DNA of 64,000 bases from Bacteroidales bacterium (GTDB lineage Bacteria > Bacteroidota > Bacteroidia > Bacteroidales > UBA932). Made by a program: the position numbers and the translations under genes. Location of the stretch: assembly GCA_017534745.1 (NCBI GenBank), contig JAFXVX010000017.1, positions 62,001-126,000 on the forward strand, read 5' to 3'. This document shows positions 1 through 7,318 of this stretch, one piece after another (position 1 is the first letter of the stretch; every line of letters starts with the position of its first letter). The notes beneath the pieces were generated by a model that was not told where the DNA came from, did not search any database, and was given only the letters and a program-made list of their open reading frames with translations.

Positions 1-631
1 CGTAATCCACACAGTTGTAGGAAGATATAATGTAGTCAACCAGTTGCTCCTTTTCAGCTTTCTTAAGTCCCTCAAACATTGACCTGAGCCACCCAAGACG
101 AAGATATTTATCAGAACTGCGATAATAGTCAATCATCTTCAGGACACGCCGAAGTCTGGTGCTTGAAGCTGAAAGAACTATCGGCACCGAAAATGGGTGC
201 CGGCTCTTTGCATAAGCAAGGAATGTCCACCTGTAGTCCTCTGCTTTTTTGCACAACCCTTTCTCCCCCGGATTGTTATACAGATACGAGCAGGCAGATC
301 GCACCTCCTTCATACCCTCTCTTTCCGCACGCCCGAAACGGGGGTAGAACACTGGACCGGAGGCGCCGATGGCCAAATTGAATTCTTCAGCATACAGTCT
401 CGAGTATGTCTGGACAAAACGAGACATCTTCACCGGATCATTGCACTCCACCAGCACATGGAGATGATCATACATTGGGCACACGCCTATGACACGGATT
501 CCAAATCTCCTTGCCGTCACACAGAATATTGTGAAGAATACAAGAAAATCAGAAACACTGTAGAAAAGAAGGTAACCTCCCACCGTCCTCTGATAGATGT
601 GGACGACCTTAGTGCTTGACGAAGTTTTCAT
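1..631 (-). CDS. REP-associated Y1 (HUH) transposase, 3' end cut by window edge
   Basis: Reading the minus strand from the ATG at 629-631 gives an open frame of 210 codons that leaves the window without a stop. The protein starts MKTSSSTKVVHIYQRTVGGY and carries the HUH metal-binding motif YDHLHVL (H56 and H58). A SYLYNNPGEKGL segment follows at about residues 115-126; this is the typical place of the catalytic tyrosine and the 'NNP..GL' signature of REP-associated tyrosine transposases (RAYTs, IS200/IS605-like). RAYTs are single-copy, domesticated-looking transposases linked to dispersed palindromic repeats. Such repeats occur in this window, but I infer rather than see a link. The plus-strand frames over this stretch are shadows. 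Completeness of the C-terminus cannot be judged. Confidence 0.88.
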   Translation of the reverse strand, partial: MKTSSSTKVVHIYQRTVGGYLLFYSVSDFLVFFTIFCVTARRFGIRVIGVCPMYDHLHVLVECNDPVKMSRFVQTYSRLYAEEFNLAIGASGPVFYPRFGRAEREGMKEVRSACSYLYNNPGEKGLCKKAEDYRWTFLAYAKSRHPFSVPIVLSASSTRLRRVLKMIDYYRSSDKYLRLGWLRSMFEGLKKAEKEQLVDYIISSYNCVDY

Positions 632-933
632 CTCAAAAATTTTGCGGAGCCGTTTCAGAACAACCCCATGATTAAACATCGCCCCGAACGCCCGCAAGAT
701 GTAAAGAATTATCCATTTACGCAAATAAGGTTTCCCATGGGGCGTAAATTGGTTATAATCAACTATTTGCCACAAATCAATCTGTATCAAATCGTACAGA
801 AAGACTTCCAGTAAAGCATTGAGGGCGAGTGTTTTATTCCCCACCCTTTTTGGGGGTAAACGGACCCTGCGGAAGGAAAATGTTGATATTTTGCCAAGAT
901 GTAGTAACTTTGTGTGTTTCAAATACGAAAACT
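632..933. other. Intergenic region with hairpins between transposase and lipoprotein gene
   Basis: No convincing gene in about 300 bp. A perfect 8-bp inverted repeat, ATTTACGC (715-722) and GCGTAAAT (742-749), lies about 85-120 bp upstream of the transposase start. A second imperfect hairpin, CCCC...GGGG, lies near 839-855 close to a T-rich stretch. The plus-strand promoter of the next gene ends this region. Confidence 0.5.
905..912 (+). promoter_or_regulatory. Bacteroidota -7 promoter motif for the lipoprotein gene
   Basis: TAACTTTG matches the TAnnTTTG element of the Bacteroidota primary sigma factor. It lies 22 bp before the ATG at 934. Confidence 0.55.
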
Positions 934-948
934 ATGTAAAAGATTCTT

Positions 949-1926
949 TTGATTTCATTTGCTGCACTCGCTGTTCTGGCGGGGTGCAAGAAGGAAAACA
1001 CCGGCGGCAATGGTAACCAGGGTGGCGGAGACGAATATGTCGCCGCTACGAATGTCCGAATTGAAGGAAACCATGGCAGCCTGGTGCTGACCCAGGGCGA
1101 GCCTGTCCAACTTTCCATTGTCCTGACCCCTGAAAATGCAACGCCAAATATTAGTTGGTCTGCATCCAATCCGGAGGAAGTACTTATCGAAGGTGCCGAC
1201 CAGAAGACCGTTACCGTCAAGGGTCTTATCAACGGCCATTCCCCTGAGATAACTTGCACGGTCACAAATAGGAAGGATGGCGATCCGACCCTGCCGGAAA
1301 TTCATGTGACGACACCTATACTTCCCAAGGCCGTCGATCTCGGCCTCAGCGTTAAGTGGGCCTCCGCCAATCTAGGCGCAAAGGACGAGAACGACCATGG
1401 CTGGCACATCGCCTGGGGCGAGACCGCCGAAAAGCAGAACTATAGCCTCAACCCCTCCGACGAAAACCAGAGGAACAAGTGGTGGAACGGCTCTGCTTAC
1501 ACCAAGTACACCTCACCCGTCAACCTTGACTCCACCGATGACGCCGTGATGGCCACTTTTTCGGGAGCCAACTCCTCTGCTGTCTGGAAGACTCCGATAG
1601 CCGCCGACTTCCAGGAACTTATAGACAACTCCCTGGTCAGCAAGATCTACAACGATGACGCCTCCAGGATTATCGCTCTGAAGTTCATCAGCAAGAAGCC
1701 TGGACACACCAACGACTTCATCATCCTCCCCATCCTCCCCTATGCCAATGTGATTGAAAATGCCGCCGACGCCGCACAGCGCAACACTCTTGCCTATTGG
1801 AGCGCCACCGTTGACCAGAGCGACTACACCAAGGCAAAGATCCTCGGTATCAACAACAGCAGCGATCCGGTGATTTCCTCCTGGGCCCGCTGCAACGGCC
1901 TGGCCATCCGCCCGGTCCTTAGGTAA
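949..1926 (+). CDS. Surface lipoprotein with Ig-like and C-terminal major-paralogous-type domain; probable nonsense codon at codon 2
   Basis: The natural start appears to be the ATG at 934, in frame with this sequence and just behind the promoter. Its second codon is TAA (937-939), so the frame reads M-stop-KILLISFAALAVLAGCKK. One A-to-T change from AAA would give a standard lipoprotein signal MKKILLISF...AGCKK. Translation could instead begin at the TTG at 949, which would lose the positively charged N-terminus. The mature part has an Ig-like segment (about residues 25-110, with 'ISWSASNPEEV') and then a domain opening 'AVDLGLSVKWASANLGA' and ending 'GLAIRPVLR', as in the Fibrobacter/Bacteroides major-paralogous family of surface proteins. 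The rest of the frame is intact, so any loss is recent, or this is a sequencing error or a switch. Function is unknown. Confidence 0.7.
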   Translation: MISFAALAVLAGCKKENTGGNGNQGGGDEYVAATNVRIEGNHGSLVLTQGEPVQLSIVLTPENATPNISWSASNPEEVLIEGADQKTVTVKGLINGHSPEITCTVTNRKDGDPTLPEIHVTTPILPKAVDLGLSVKWASANLGAKDENDHGWHIAWGETAEKQNYSLNPSDENQRNKWWNGSAYTKYTSPVNLDSTDDAVMATFSGANSSAVWKTPIAADFQELIDNSLVSKIYNDDASRIIALKFISKKPGHTNDFIILPILPYANVIENAADAAQRNTLAYWSATVDQSDYTKAKILGINNSSDPVISSWARCNGLAIRPVLR

Positions 1927-1976
1927 GCGGACGGGCGAGACATATAACCATCCGTTTGTTTAACCCCTTTATAAAA

Positions 1977-2008
1977 CTTTGGTCCTTAACCGGACCAAGG
2001 TTTTTTTT
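1977..2008 (+). terminator. Rho-independent terminator
   Basis: A 9-bp stem CTTTGGTCC/GGACCAAGG with a 6-nt loop is followed by eight T's. It ends the lipoprotein transcript directly before the rdgB promoter. Confidence 0.85.
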
Positions 2009-2010
2009 CG

Positions 2011-2018
2011 TACCTTTG
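2011..2018 (+). promoter_or_regulatory. -7 promoter motif of rdgB
   Basis: TACCTTTG, a strong Bacteroidota -7 element, lies right after the terminator and 20 bp before the rdgB ATG. It probably drives rdgB-rnr-recO. Confidence 0.75.
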
Positions 2019-2038
2019 CGGGCGGAAATTGATTGATT

Positions 2039-2695
2039 ATGAAAATAGTATTTGCGACAGCTAATAAAAATAAGATAAGGGAAGTCGCCGAGGTGGTGGG
2101 GGATGAGTTTGAGATAGTGTCGGCGGCGGAAGCGGGGGTGAGCGAAGAGATCCCCGAGACGGGGAATACGGTGTATGCCAATTCGGTGCAGAAGGCGGAG
2201 TATATCTACAACAAGACAGGATGCGACTGCTTTGCGGACGACACCGGGCTGGAGGTGGAGATACTCGGCGGGGCGCCGGGCGTGAAGACCGCCCGCTACG
2301 CCGGGGAGCCGGCGAACCCGGACCGCAACATGGACAAACTTCTCGCTGAGATGGCCCGCAGACAGTACGAGGCCTCGATAATGCGGGCGATGGGGCTCAA
2401 GACGCCCCACGCCACGCGCCGGGCGCGCTTCCGCACCTGCATCACGGTCATCCTCGGCGGCGTCCGTCATTTCTTCGAAGGTATCATGGAAGGGCAGATC
2501 GCCCTGAAGCGCTCCGGGAAGGGCGGGTTCGGCTACGACCCCGTGTTTCTCCCCGACGGGTGCGACGGGCTGACCTCCGCCGAAATCACCGAGGAGCACA
2601 AGAACGCCATCTCCCACCGCGGCAAAGCGGTTAGGGCGATGGCGGCGTTCCTGAGGGGGGAGATTTCTCCGCTCGCTGACGCTCGGTCGAAATGA
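2039..2695 (+). CDS. rdgB: XTP/dITP diphosphatase (RdgB/HAM1 family)
   Basis: Hydrolyses non-canonical purine nucleoside triphosphates (ITP, dITP, XTP) to monophosphates, keeping them out of DNA and RNA. The 218-residue protein starts MKIVFATANKNKI (the SxNxxK-type entry motif), followed by FADDTGLEV, GGFGYDPVFLP and KNAISHRGKA, all family signatures. The ATG at 2039 is preferred over the in-frame TTG at 2033 because the family begins at MKIVFAT. An insertion relative to the family minimum sits near residues 100-125. The last ten or so codons (from about 2660) and the stop lie inside a dispersed palindromic repeat, so the C-terminal 'EISPLADARSK' is repeat-derived. First gene of a rdgB-rnr-recO run. 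Confidence 0.95.
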   Translation: MKIVFATANKNKIREVAEVVGDEFEIVSAAEAGVSEEIPETGNTVYANSVQKAEYIYNKTGCDCFADDTGLEVEILGGAPGVKTARYAGEPANPDRNMDKLLAEMARRQYEASIMRAMGLKTPHATRRARFRTCITVILGGVRHFFEGIMEGQIALKRSGKGGFGYDPVFLPDGCDGLTSAEITEEHKNAISHRGKAVRAMAAFLRGEISPLADARSK

Positions 2696-2786
2696 CAAAA
2701 GAGGCGGCGGAAATGACAGAAAGGCCTCGGTATGACAAAAAAGGTGGCCGAAACGACAGAGAGACGGCGGCTGTGACAAAAGAGAC
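2660..2786 (+). repeat. Palindromic repeat followed by a degenerate 20-21 bp array
   Basis: 2660-2696 carries the dispersed element GAGATTTCTCCGCTCG ... CGGTCGAAATGACA, covering the rdgB stop. It is followed by about four degenerate copies of a 20-21 bp unit resembling RTGACAAAARAGG plus a GC-rich half. One unit (AGGCCTCGGTATGACA) matches, in reverse complement, a stretch in the mutL linker near 21294-21309. Confidence 0.7.
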
Positions 2787-2794
2787 AATAATAT

Positions 2795-4936
2795 ATGAAA
2801 CGGAATAAAAGGAACAGGAAAGAGAGCTTCCCGAAGAAGAAGAATCACATAAAGAAGCCGTTCAGGGAGGTGGAGGGCGAGGCGAGGATGACCCGGGACG
2901 GGTTCATCTTTGTGAGGGTCGAAGGCGAGGATGAGGACTTCTATGTAAAGCCGGGGAGGACGAGAGGCGCCCTTCACGGTGACAAGGTCCGTCTCGCCAT
3001 CACCCGGACCGGCGGCCCTCACCGTGAGGGTGAAATCGTGAAAATCATCGAGCGCAGCCCTAAGCCCTTTGTCGGCATACTCCACATAGTGGGCCGGCAG
3101 GCGTGGGTGCTTATGTCCTCGAGGACAATGCCTTACGACATATCTATCCCGGTCCCGGAAGGCGGGAAGTCAGGGATGAAAGTCGCGGCCGTCGTGGACG
3201 AATGGCCACGCGGCGAGGCCGGCCCCCTCGGTCATGTCATCGACATCCTCGGCCAGCCGGGCGACAATGACACTGAGATGCACGCCATCCTCGCCGAGTA
3301 CGGCCTCCCCTACCGCTTCACGAGCGCGGTCGAGAACGCCGCGGACAAGATTCCAGACACAATCACCGACAAGGAGCGTTCCGGCCGTCGCGATTTCCGT
3401 AAGGTACTGACCTTCACGATAGACCCGGCCGACGCCAAGGACTACGACGACGCCATCTCCTTCCGCCGTCTCGACAGCGGCAACATCGAGGTCGGCGTCC
3501 ACATCGCGGACGTGACCTGGTACGTCCGCCCCGGGACACCCGTCGATAAAGAGGCTGAAGAGAGGGGCACGTCGGTCTATCTCGTGGACCGCACCGTCCC
3601 GATGCTCCCCGAGAAACTCTCCAACAAGCTCTGTTCGCTCCGCCCTGGCGAGGAGAAACTGACCTTCTCCGCCGTGTTCGAGATCACCCCCCAGGGCAAG
3701 GTGTTCAACCCCTGGTTCGGCAGGACAAACATCATCTCCGACTACCGTTTCAGCTATGAACTCGCCCAGGAAATCATCGAGGCCGGGCCGAAAGCGATGG
3801 AAGGGAGCTTCGGAGAAGGCTCGGAGTGCGGCATAGTGCCCTCCGAGGTAAAAGACGCCGTCCTCACCCTTAACGAACTCGCCCTCAAACTCCGCAAAAA
3901 GAGATTCGCCGCCGGCGCCATCAGCTTCGACCGTCCGGAAATGAAGGTCGATGTGGATGAGAACGGCAAACCGACCGGTGTCCATGAAAAGATATCAAAG
4001 GAGGCCAACTGGCTCATCGAGGAGTTCATGCTCCTGGCGAATAAAAACGTCGCCGAGTTCGTCGCAAGCGGCGGGAAGTTCGGCGGCAAGGCTGTGAAGA
4101 ACGCAAAGACCTTCGTTTACCGTGTCCACGACGAACCGAATCTCGAAAAGATCTCCTCCCTGCGGGGTTTCGCCGGCAATTTCGGCTACACGATGGGCGC
4201 GACCAGCGACGGCAGTTCGACCGCAAAATCGCTCAACGCGCTTTTCAACGCGGCCAAGGGCAAGCCGGAGTTCGGCGCCCTTGAGATGATAGCCCTCCGG
4301 GCAATGGCAAAAGCCTGCTACAGCACCGACAACATCGGCCACTACGGCCTTGCCTTCAAGTTCTACACCCATTTCACCTCCCCCATCCGCCGTTACCCGG
4401 ACATGATGGTTCACCGGCTCCTCTCGATGTATCTCGACGGGTCCGACAGCCAGTCGAAGGACTACTACGAGAAGGAGTGCCAGCACGCCTCCGAGCGCGA
4501 AGTGATCGCCGCCGAGGCCGAGAGGGAGAGTATCAAATACAAGATTGTCGAATTCATGGAAGACAAGATCGGCCAGGAGTTCGACGGGACGATCTCCGGC
4601 CTCACTGAATGGGGCATGTACGTCGAGATTGAGCCGACGAAAATCGAAGGCATGGTCGCCCTGCGGGAGATCCGCAGCGACTTCTACGAGTTCGACGAGG
4701 ACGGCTACCGCATCGTCGGCCGCCGGACCGGCCGTGTCTTCCGTCTGGGAGACAAGGTGAGGATCCGAGTGAAGGCGACGAACCTCGACCAGAAGATTCT
4801 GGACTACGAACTCATTGAGGAGGAGGGAGATTTCTCCGCTCCGGTCGAAATGACAAAGAGGGAGAAGAGGACAGGCGTCACCAAAGGGAAAGGGGCGCTG
4901 AAGACGGCGATTGCCAAAGCGAAGGGAAGAAAATAA
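2795..4936 (+). CDS. rnr: Ribonuclease R
   Basis: Processive 3'-to-5' exoribonuclease of the RNB family, active on structured RNA and in RNA quality control. The 713-residue protein has a basic N-terminus (MKRNKRNRKESFPKKK), cold-shock-type OB folds (about 30-170), and an RNB domain with FTIDPADAKDYDDAIS holding the catalytic Asp cluster. Further RNB motifs are VGVHIADV and HFTSPIRRYPD. A C-terminal S1 domain (EFDGTISGLTEWGMYVEI) precedes a basic tail. A copy of the dispersed palindrome (4827-4855) is translated inside the tail as 'GDFSAPVEMTK'. It lies about 100 bp downstream of rdgB with only the repeat array between them. Confidence 0.96.
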   Translation: MKRNKRNRKESFPKKKNHIKKPFREVEGEARMTRDGFIFVRVEGEDEDFYVKPGRTRGALHGDKVRLAITRTGGPHREGEIVKIIERSPKPFVGILHIVGRQAWVLMSSRTMPYDISIPVPEGGKSGMKVAAVVDEWPRGEAGPLGHVIDILGQPGDNDTEMHAILAEYGLPYRFTSAVENAADKIPDTITDKERSGRRDFRKVLTFTIDPADAKDYDDAISFRRLDSGNIEVGVHIADVTWYVRPGTPVDKEAEERGTSVYLVDRTVPMLPEKLSNKLCSLRPGEEKLTFSAVFEITPQGKVFNPWFGRTNIISDYRFSYELAQEIIEAGPKAMEGSFGEGSECGIVPSEVKDAVLTLNELALKLRKKRFAAGAISFDRPEMKVDVDENGKPTGVHEKISKEANWLIEEFMLLANKNVAEFVASGGKFGGKAVKNAKTFVYRVHDEPNLEKISSLRGFAGNFGYTMGATSDGSSTAKSLNALFNAAKGKPEFGALEMIALRAMAKACYSTDNIGHYGLAFKFYTHFTSPIRRYPDMMVHRLLSMYLDGSDSQSKDYYEKECQHASEREVIAAEAERESIKYKIVEFMEDKIGQEFDGTISGLTEWGMYVEIEPTKIEGMVALREIRSDFYEFDEDGYRIVGRRTGRVFRLGDKVRIRVKATNLDQKILDYELIEEEGDFSAPVEMTKREKRTGVTKGKGALKTAIAKAKGRK
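4827..4855 (+). repeat. In-frame copy of the dispersed palindromic repeat in the rnr tail
   Basis: GAGATTTCTCCGCTCCGGTC followed by GAAATGACA is the same element as at 2660-2696, shortened in the loop. It lies inside coding sequence without breaking the frame. Confidence 0.75.
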
Positions 4937-4958
4937 AAGACCGATTTAAGACTGGCAG

Positions 4959-5612
4959 ATGACATTTCCTGTGGAGTTCATAGTGCTGTCAACGACAAAG
5001 TTCGGGGAGTCGAGGATGGTAATCCACTCGCTGAGCAGGGAGCTCGGGCGGAGAGGATTACTGGTGAGCGTGGGGAAGAAGACGCCAGCGTCACTGTTCC
5101 TCCCGCTGAACGTGCTCGAAGGCGAGGTGACGGAGAACCCCAAATCAGACCTGTGGAGCGTCAAGGGGCTCTCCGCGATTAGCCCGCTCCAGGGAATCAG
5201 GGGCGACATCCGTAAGAACACCGTAACCCTTTTCCTCAGCGAGGTGCTATTCAGGGCGCTTCCGGAAGGGGCGGTCGAGGAGGGGCTCTACGACTGGTGT
5301 CTCCGGAGCATCTTCACCCTCGACGAAATGGACTCCGACTGGAGCAATTTCCCCATACGCTTCCTCCTCGAACTCTCCACCGCACTGGGCTTCAGTCCCA
5401 CGTTTGACGACATCGCCCCTTTCGCGGGGGAAAACATAGCGGAATTGGAGCGCCTCCTGAGCGCTTCCTTCGAAGAATCCATGCTTATACCGCTTAGCGG
5501 AGCAAGGCGGAGTGAAATCTCCGAATCCCTGCTCCGCTACATTGAATTCCACGCCGAGCGACCCCTCAGGGTCCGCTCGCTGGACGTCCTTCGCGAAATC
5601 TACAGAGTCTGA
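4959..5612 (+). CDS. recO: DNA repair protein RecO
   Basis: RecO mediates loading of RecA on SSB-coated DNA in the RecFOR pathway. The 217-residue protein starts with an OB-fold segment, 'EFIVLSTTKFGESRMVIHSLSRELGRRGLLV', and continues as the helical RecO C-terminal region ('GIRGDIRKNTVTLFLSEVLFRAL', 'FLLELSTALGFSP'), the typical Bacteroidota form. No zinc-binding cysteine set is visible. It follows rnr with 22 bp between them and overlaps the convergent nucleoside kinase gene by 13 bp at its 3' end. Confidence 0.88.
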   Translation: MTFPVEFIVLSTTKFGESRMVIHSLSRELGRRGLLVSVGKKTPASLFLPLNVLEGEVTENPKSDLWSVKGLSAISPLQGIRGDIRKNTVTLFLSEVLFRALPEGAVEEGLYDWCLRSIFTLDEMDSDWSNFPIRFLLELSTALGFSPTFDDIAPFAGENIAELERLLSASFEESMLIPLSGARRSEISESLLRYIEFHAERPLRVRSLDVLREIYRV

Positions 5613-7318
5613 CCCCCTACAAATTCCCTCATTATCGACGTGGGAGGAATCGCCGCAATCTCTTCCGGCGACAGCGCGACGATGTACTCGAGGAATTTCA
5701 GCAGCCTCACAGCCTCAGTGTAAGCCTTCGAGGTCGGCGGGATACGCCGAAGCAGCGGCTCCGCATAGTATTTCAGCATCGGAAGCTCATAGATGAGCGC
5801 CGTGTTCATAAAGGCGTCGGCATTCTCCTGGAACGGGAAGATGTAGAGGCTCTCCCCGCGGCGGACGCTGTCCCAGCCAAGGATGGTCTTCTCCGGGGTG
5901 TGGCCGCGATATTTGAAATCGCGGACCATGCGGCGAAGCAGGCGGTTGTCGGAGGTCGAGAGGTTGTTGTTCTCATCCAGGTTGAGCGAAGTCAGCGCTG
6001 AGGCATATACTCTGAATATATGCGAGTTATCCACATCGGGGACCATCGCCGGATCCAGTGCGTGGATACCCTCCATTATGAGTATATCCTTATCCCCAAG
6101 AGTCATCTTATTCCCCTCATAGAGAGGAGTCCCGGTCTTGAAATCGTAGCGCGGAATCTCCACTTCCTCCCCTGCGAGGAGGGCGTTTAGATGCTTCCCG
6201 AGCAGCTCGAGATCCATCGCCTCCAGGCACTCGAAGTCGTAGTTGCCGGCGGCGTCGCGCGGTGTCCTGTCCCTGGAGACGAAATAGTTGTCGAGCTCTA
6301 TCACCTTGGGCCTGAGTCCCAGCACCCTGCACTGCTGCGCGATGCGCAGCGATGATGATGTCTTGCCGCTCGACGAAGGCCCGGCGATGAAGACTATCTT
6401 CACGCTGTCCTTCCTGGCGTAGATCATGTCCGCTATGGCGGCGTAATGCCTTTCCATACGCGCCTCGGCGAGGTTTATGAGCTTCACGGCCTCACCGGCG
6501 CGGATCGCCTTGTTCAGCGAGCTGACCCCGAGGATGCCGGTCGTCTGGCACCACGAGGAGTACTCCTCCAGCGAACGGGAGATCTTCGACTGCTTCATCA
6601 TCGGTATGCCCTTCTCCGGATTGCCGAGGGAAGGGTACTGCAGGCAGAATCCGTGACCTATCTTCACCAGACCGAATACCCTCTTGAGATACCCCGTCGA
6701 AGGGACGAGCGGACCGTGGAAGGAATCCGCATGGCCGTCCAGCCAGTAAACGCTGCAGGCGTAGCGCCCGAGCGACTTCTGCAGGTCGGCTTTGTAAAAC
6801 TGCTTGTTGGCAAGGAACAGCCTGATGGCTTCCGACAGCGGCACACGAGTCCTCGAAAAAGGAAGGTCGGCGTCGATTATCTCCTGCATCCTGTGGCGGA
6901 TTGCGAGAAGTTCATCCTCGGAGAGGTTGACGGACACGGTGTGGCCCGTCTCCGACAGGCGCGAGGCCACAATCTCGCAGTAGAATCCGCTCGGCAGGGA
7001 GTGGTCTATAACGAGGATATTGTCCGGATACAGCTCCCTCACGGCGTTCTGCAGCACAAAACTCAGCGAGCGCAGGAAGGTCCTGCGGCCGTCGGGGTGA
7101 TTGTAACCGATAAACTCCACCTCGTGGGGATCGGAAATAGAGTTATCGAGTCCCTTCAGTTTGTGGTCCACGAGGGCCGCAAGAACCGGGAGGTCTCGAC
7201 CGGTCTCGACCGACGGCACCGTAGGGCAGATCATCTCCGACAGCGCCTTTAGCGTAGTGCCGGCCGCAACGTCGTAGTGCTGGCCGTCATTGGCGCACAG
7301 TATATTGAAAGTCTTCAT
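5600..7318 (-). CDS. Nucleoside (uridine) kinase-like protein with ThrRS-like N-terminal region
   Basis: A 572-residue protein of the family annotated as nucleoside kinase in Bacteroidota and Firmicutes. The N-terminal third looks like the TGS/editing part of threonyl-tRNA synthetase ('VEFIGYNHPDGRRTF', 'HSLPSGFYCEIV'). The C-terminal half is a phosphoribulokinase/uridine kinase P-loop domain with Walker A GPSSSGKTSSS near residues 310-325 and 'ILIMEGIHALDP'. The substrate is inferred, not shown. Its ATG overlaps the stop of the upstream GH97 gene (ATGA, 7315-7318), which implies translational coupling. Confidence 0.85.
   Translation of the reverse strand: MKTFNILCANDGQHYDVAAGTTLKALSEMICPTVPSVETGRDLPVLAALVDHKLKGLDNSISDPHEVEFIGYNHPDGRRTFLRSLSFVLQNAVRELYPDNILVIDHSLPSGFYCEIVASRLSETGHTVSVNLSEDELLAIRHRMQEIIDADLPFSRTRVPLSEAIRLFLANKQFYKADLQKSLGRYACSVYWLDGHADSFHGPLVPSTGYLKRVFGLVKIGHGFCLQYPSLGNPEKGIPMMKQSKISRSLEEYSSWCQTTGILGVSSLNKAIRAGEAVKLINLAEARMERHYAAIADMIYARKDSVKIVFIAGPSSSGKTSSSLRIAQQCRVLGLRPKVIELDNYFVSRDRTPRDAAGNYDFECLEAMDLELLGKHLNALLAGEEVEIPRYDFKTGTPLYEGNKMTLGDKDILIMEGIHALDPAMVPDVDNSHIFRVYASALTSLNLDENNNLSTSDNRLLRRMVRDFKYRGHTPEKTILGWDSVRRGESLYIFPFQENADAFMNTALIYELPMLKYYAEPLLRRIPPTSKAYTEAVRLLKFLEYIVALSPEEIAAIPPTSIMREFVGGQTL

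Noticed and set aside
163..619. Plus-strand open frames of 72 and 140 codons near the left edge
   Set aside because: They lie opposite the transposase frame, which has the HUH motif and runs off the window.
1919..3085. 388-codon minus-strand open frame across rdgB and rnr
   Set aside because: It spans two well-supported plus-strand genes, the terminator and the rdgB promoter; composition is shadow-like.
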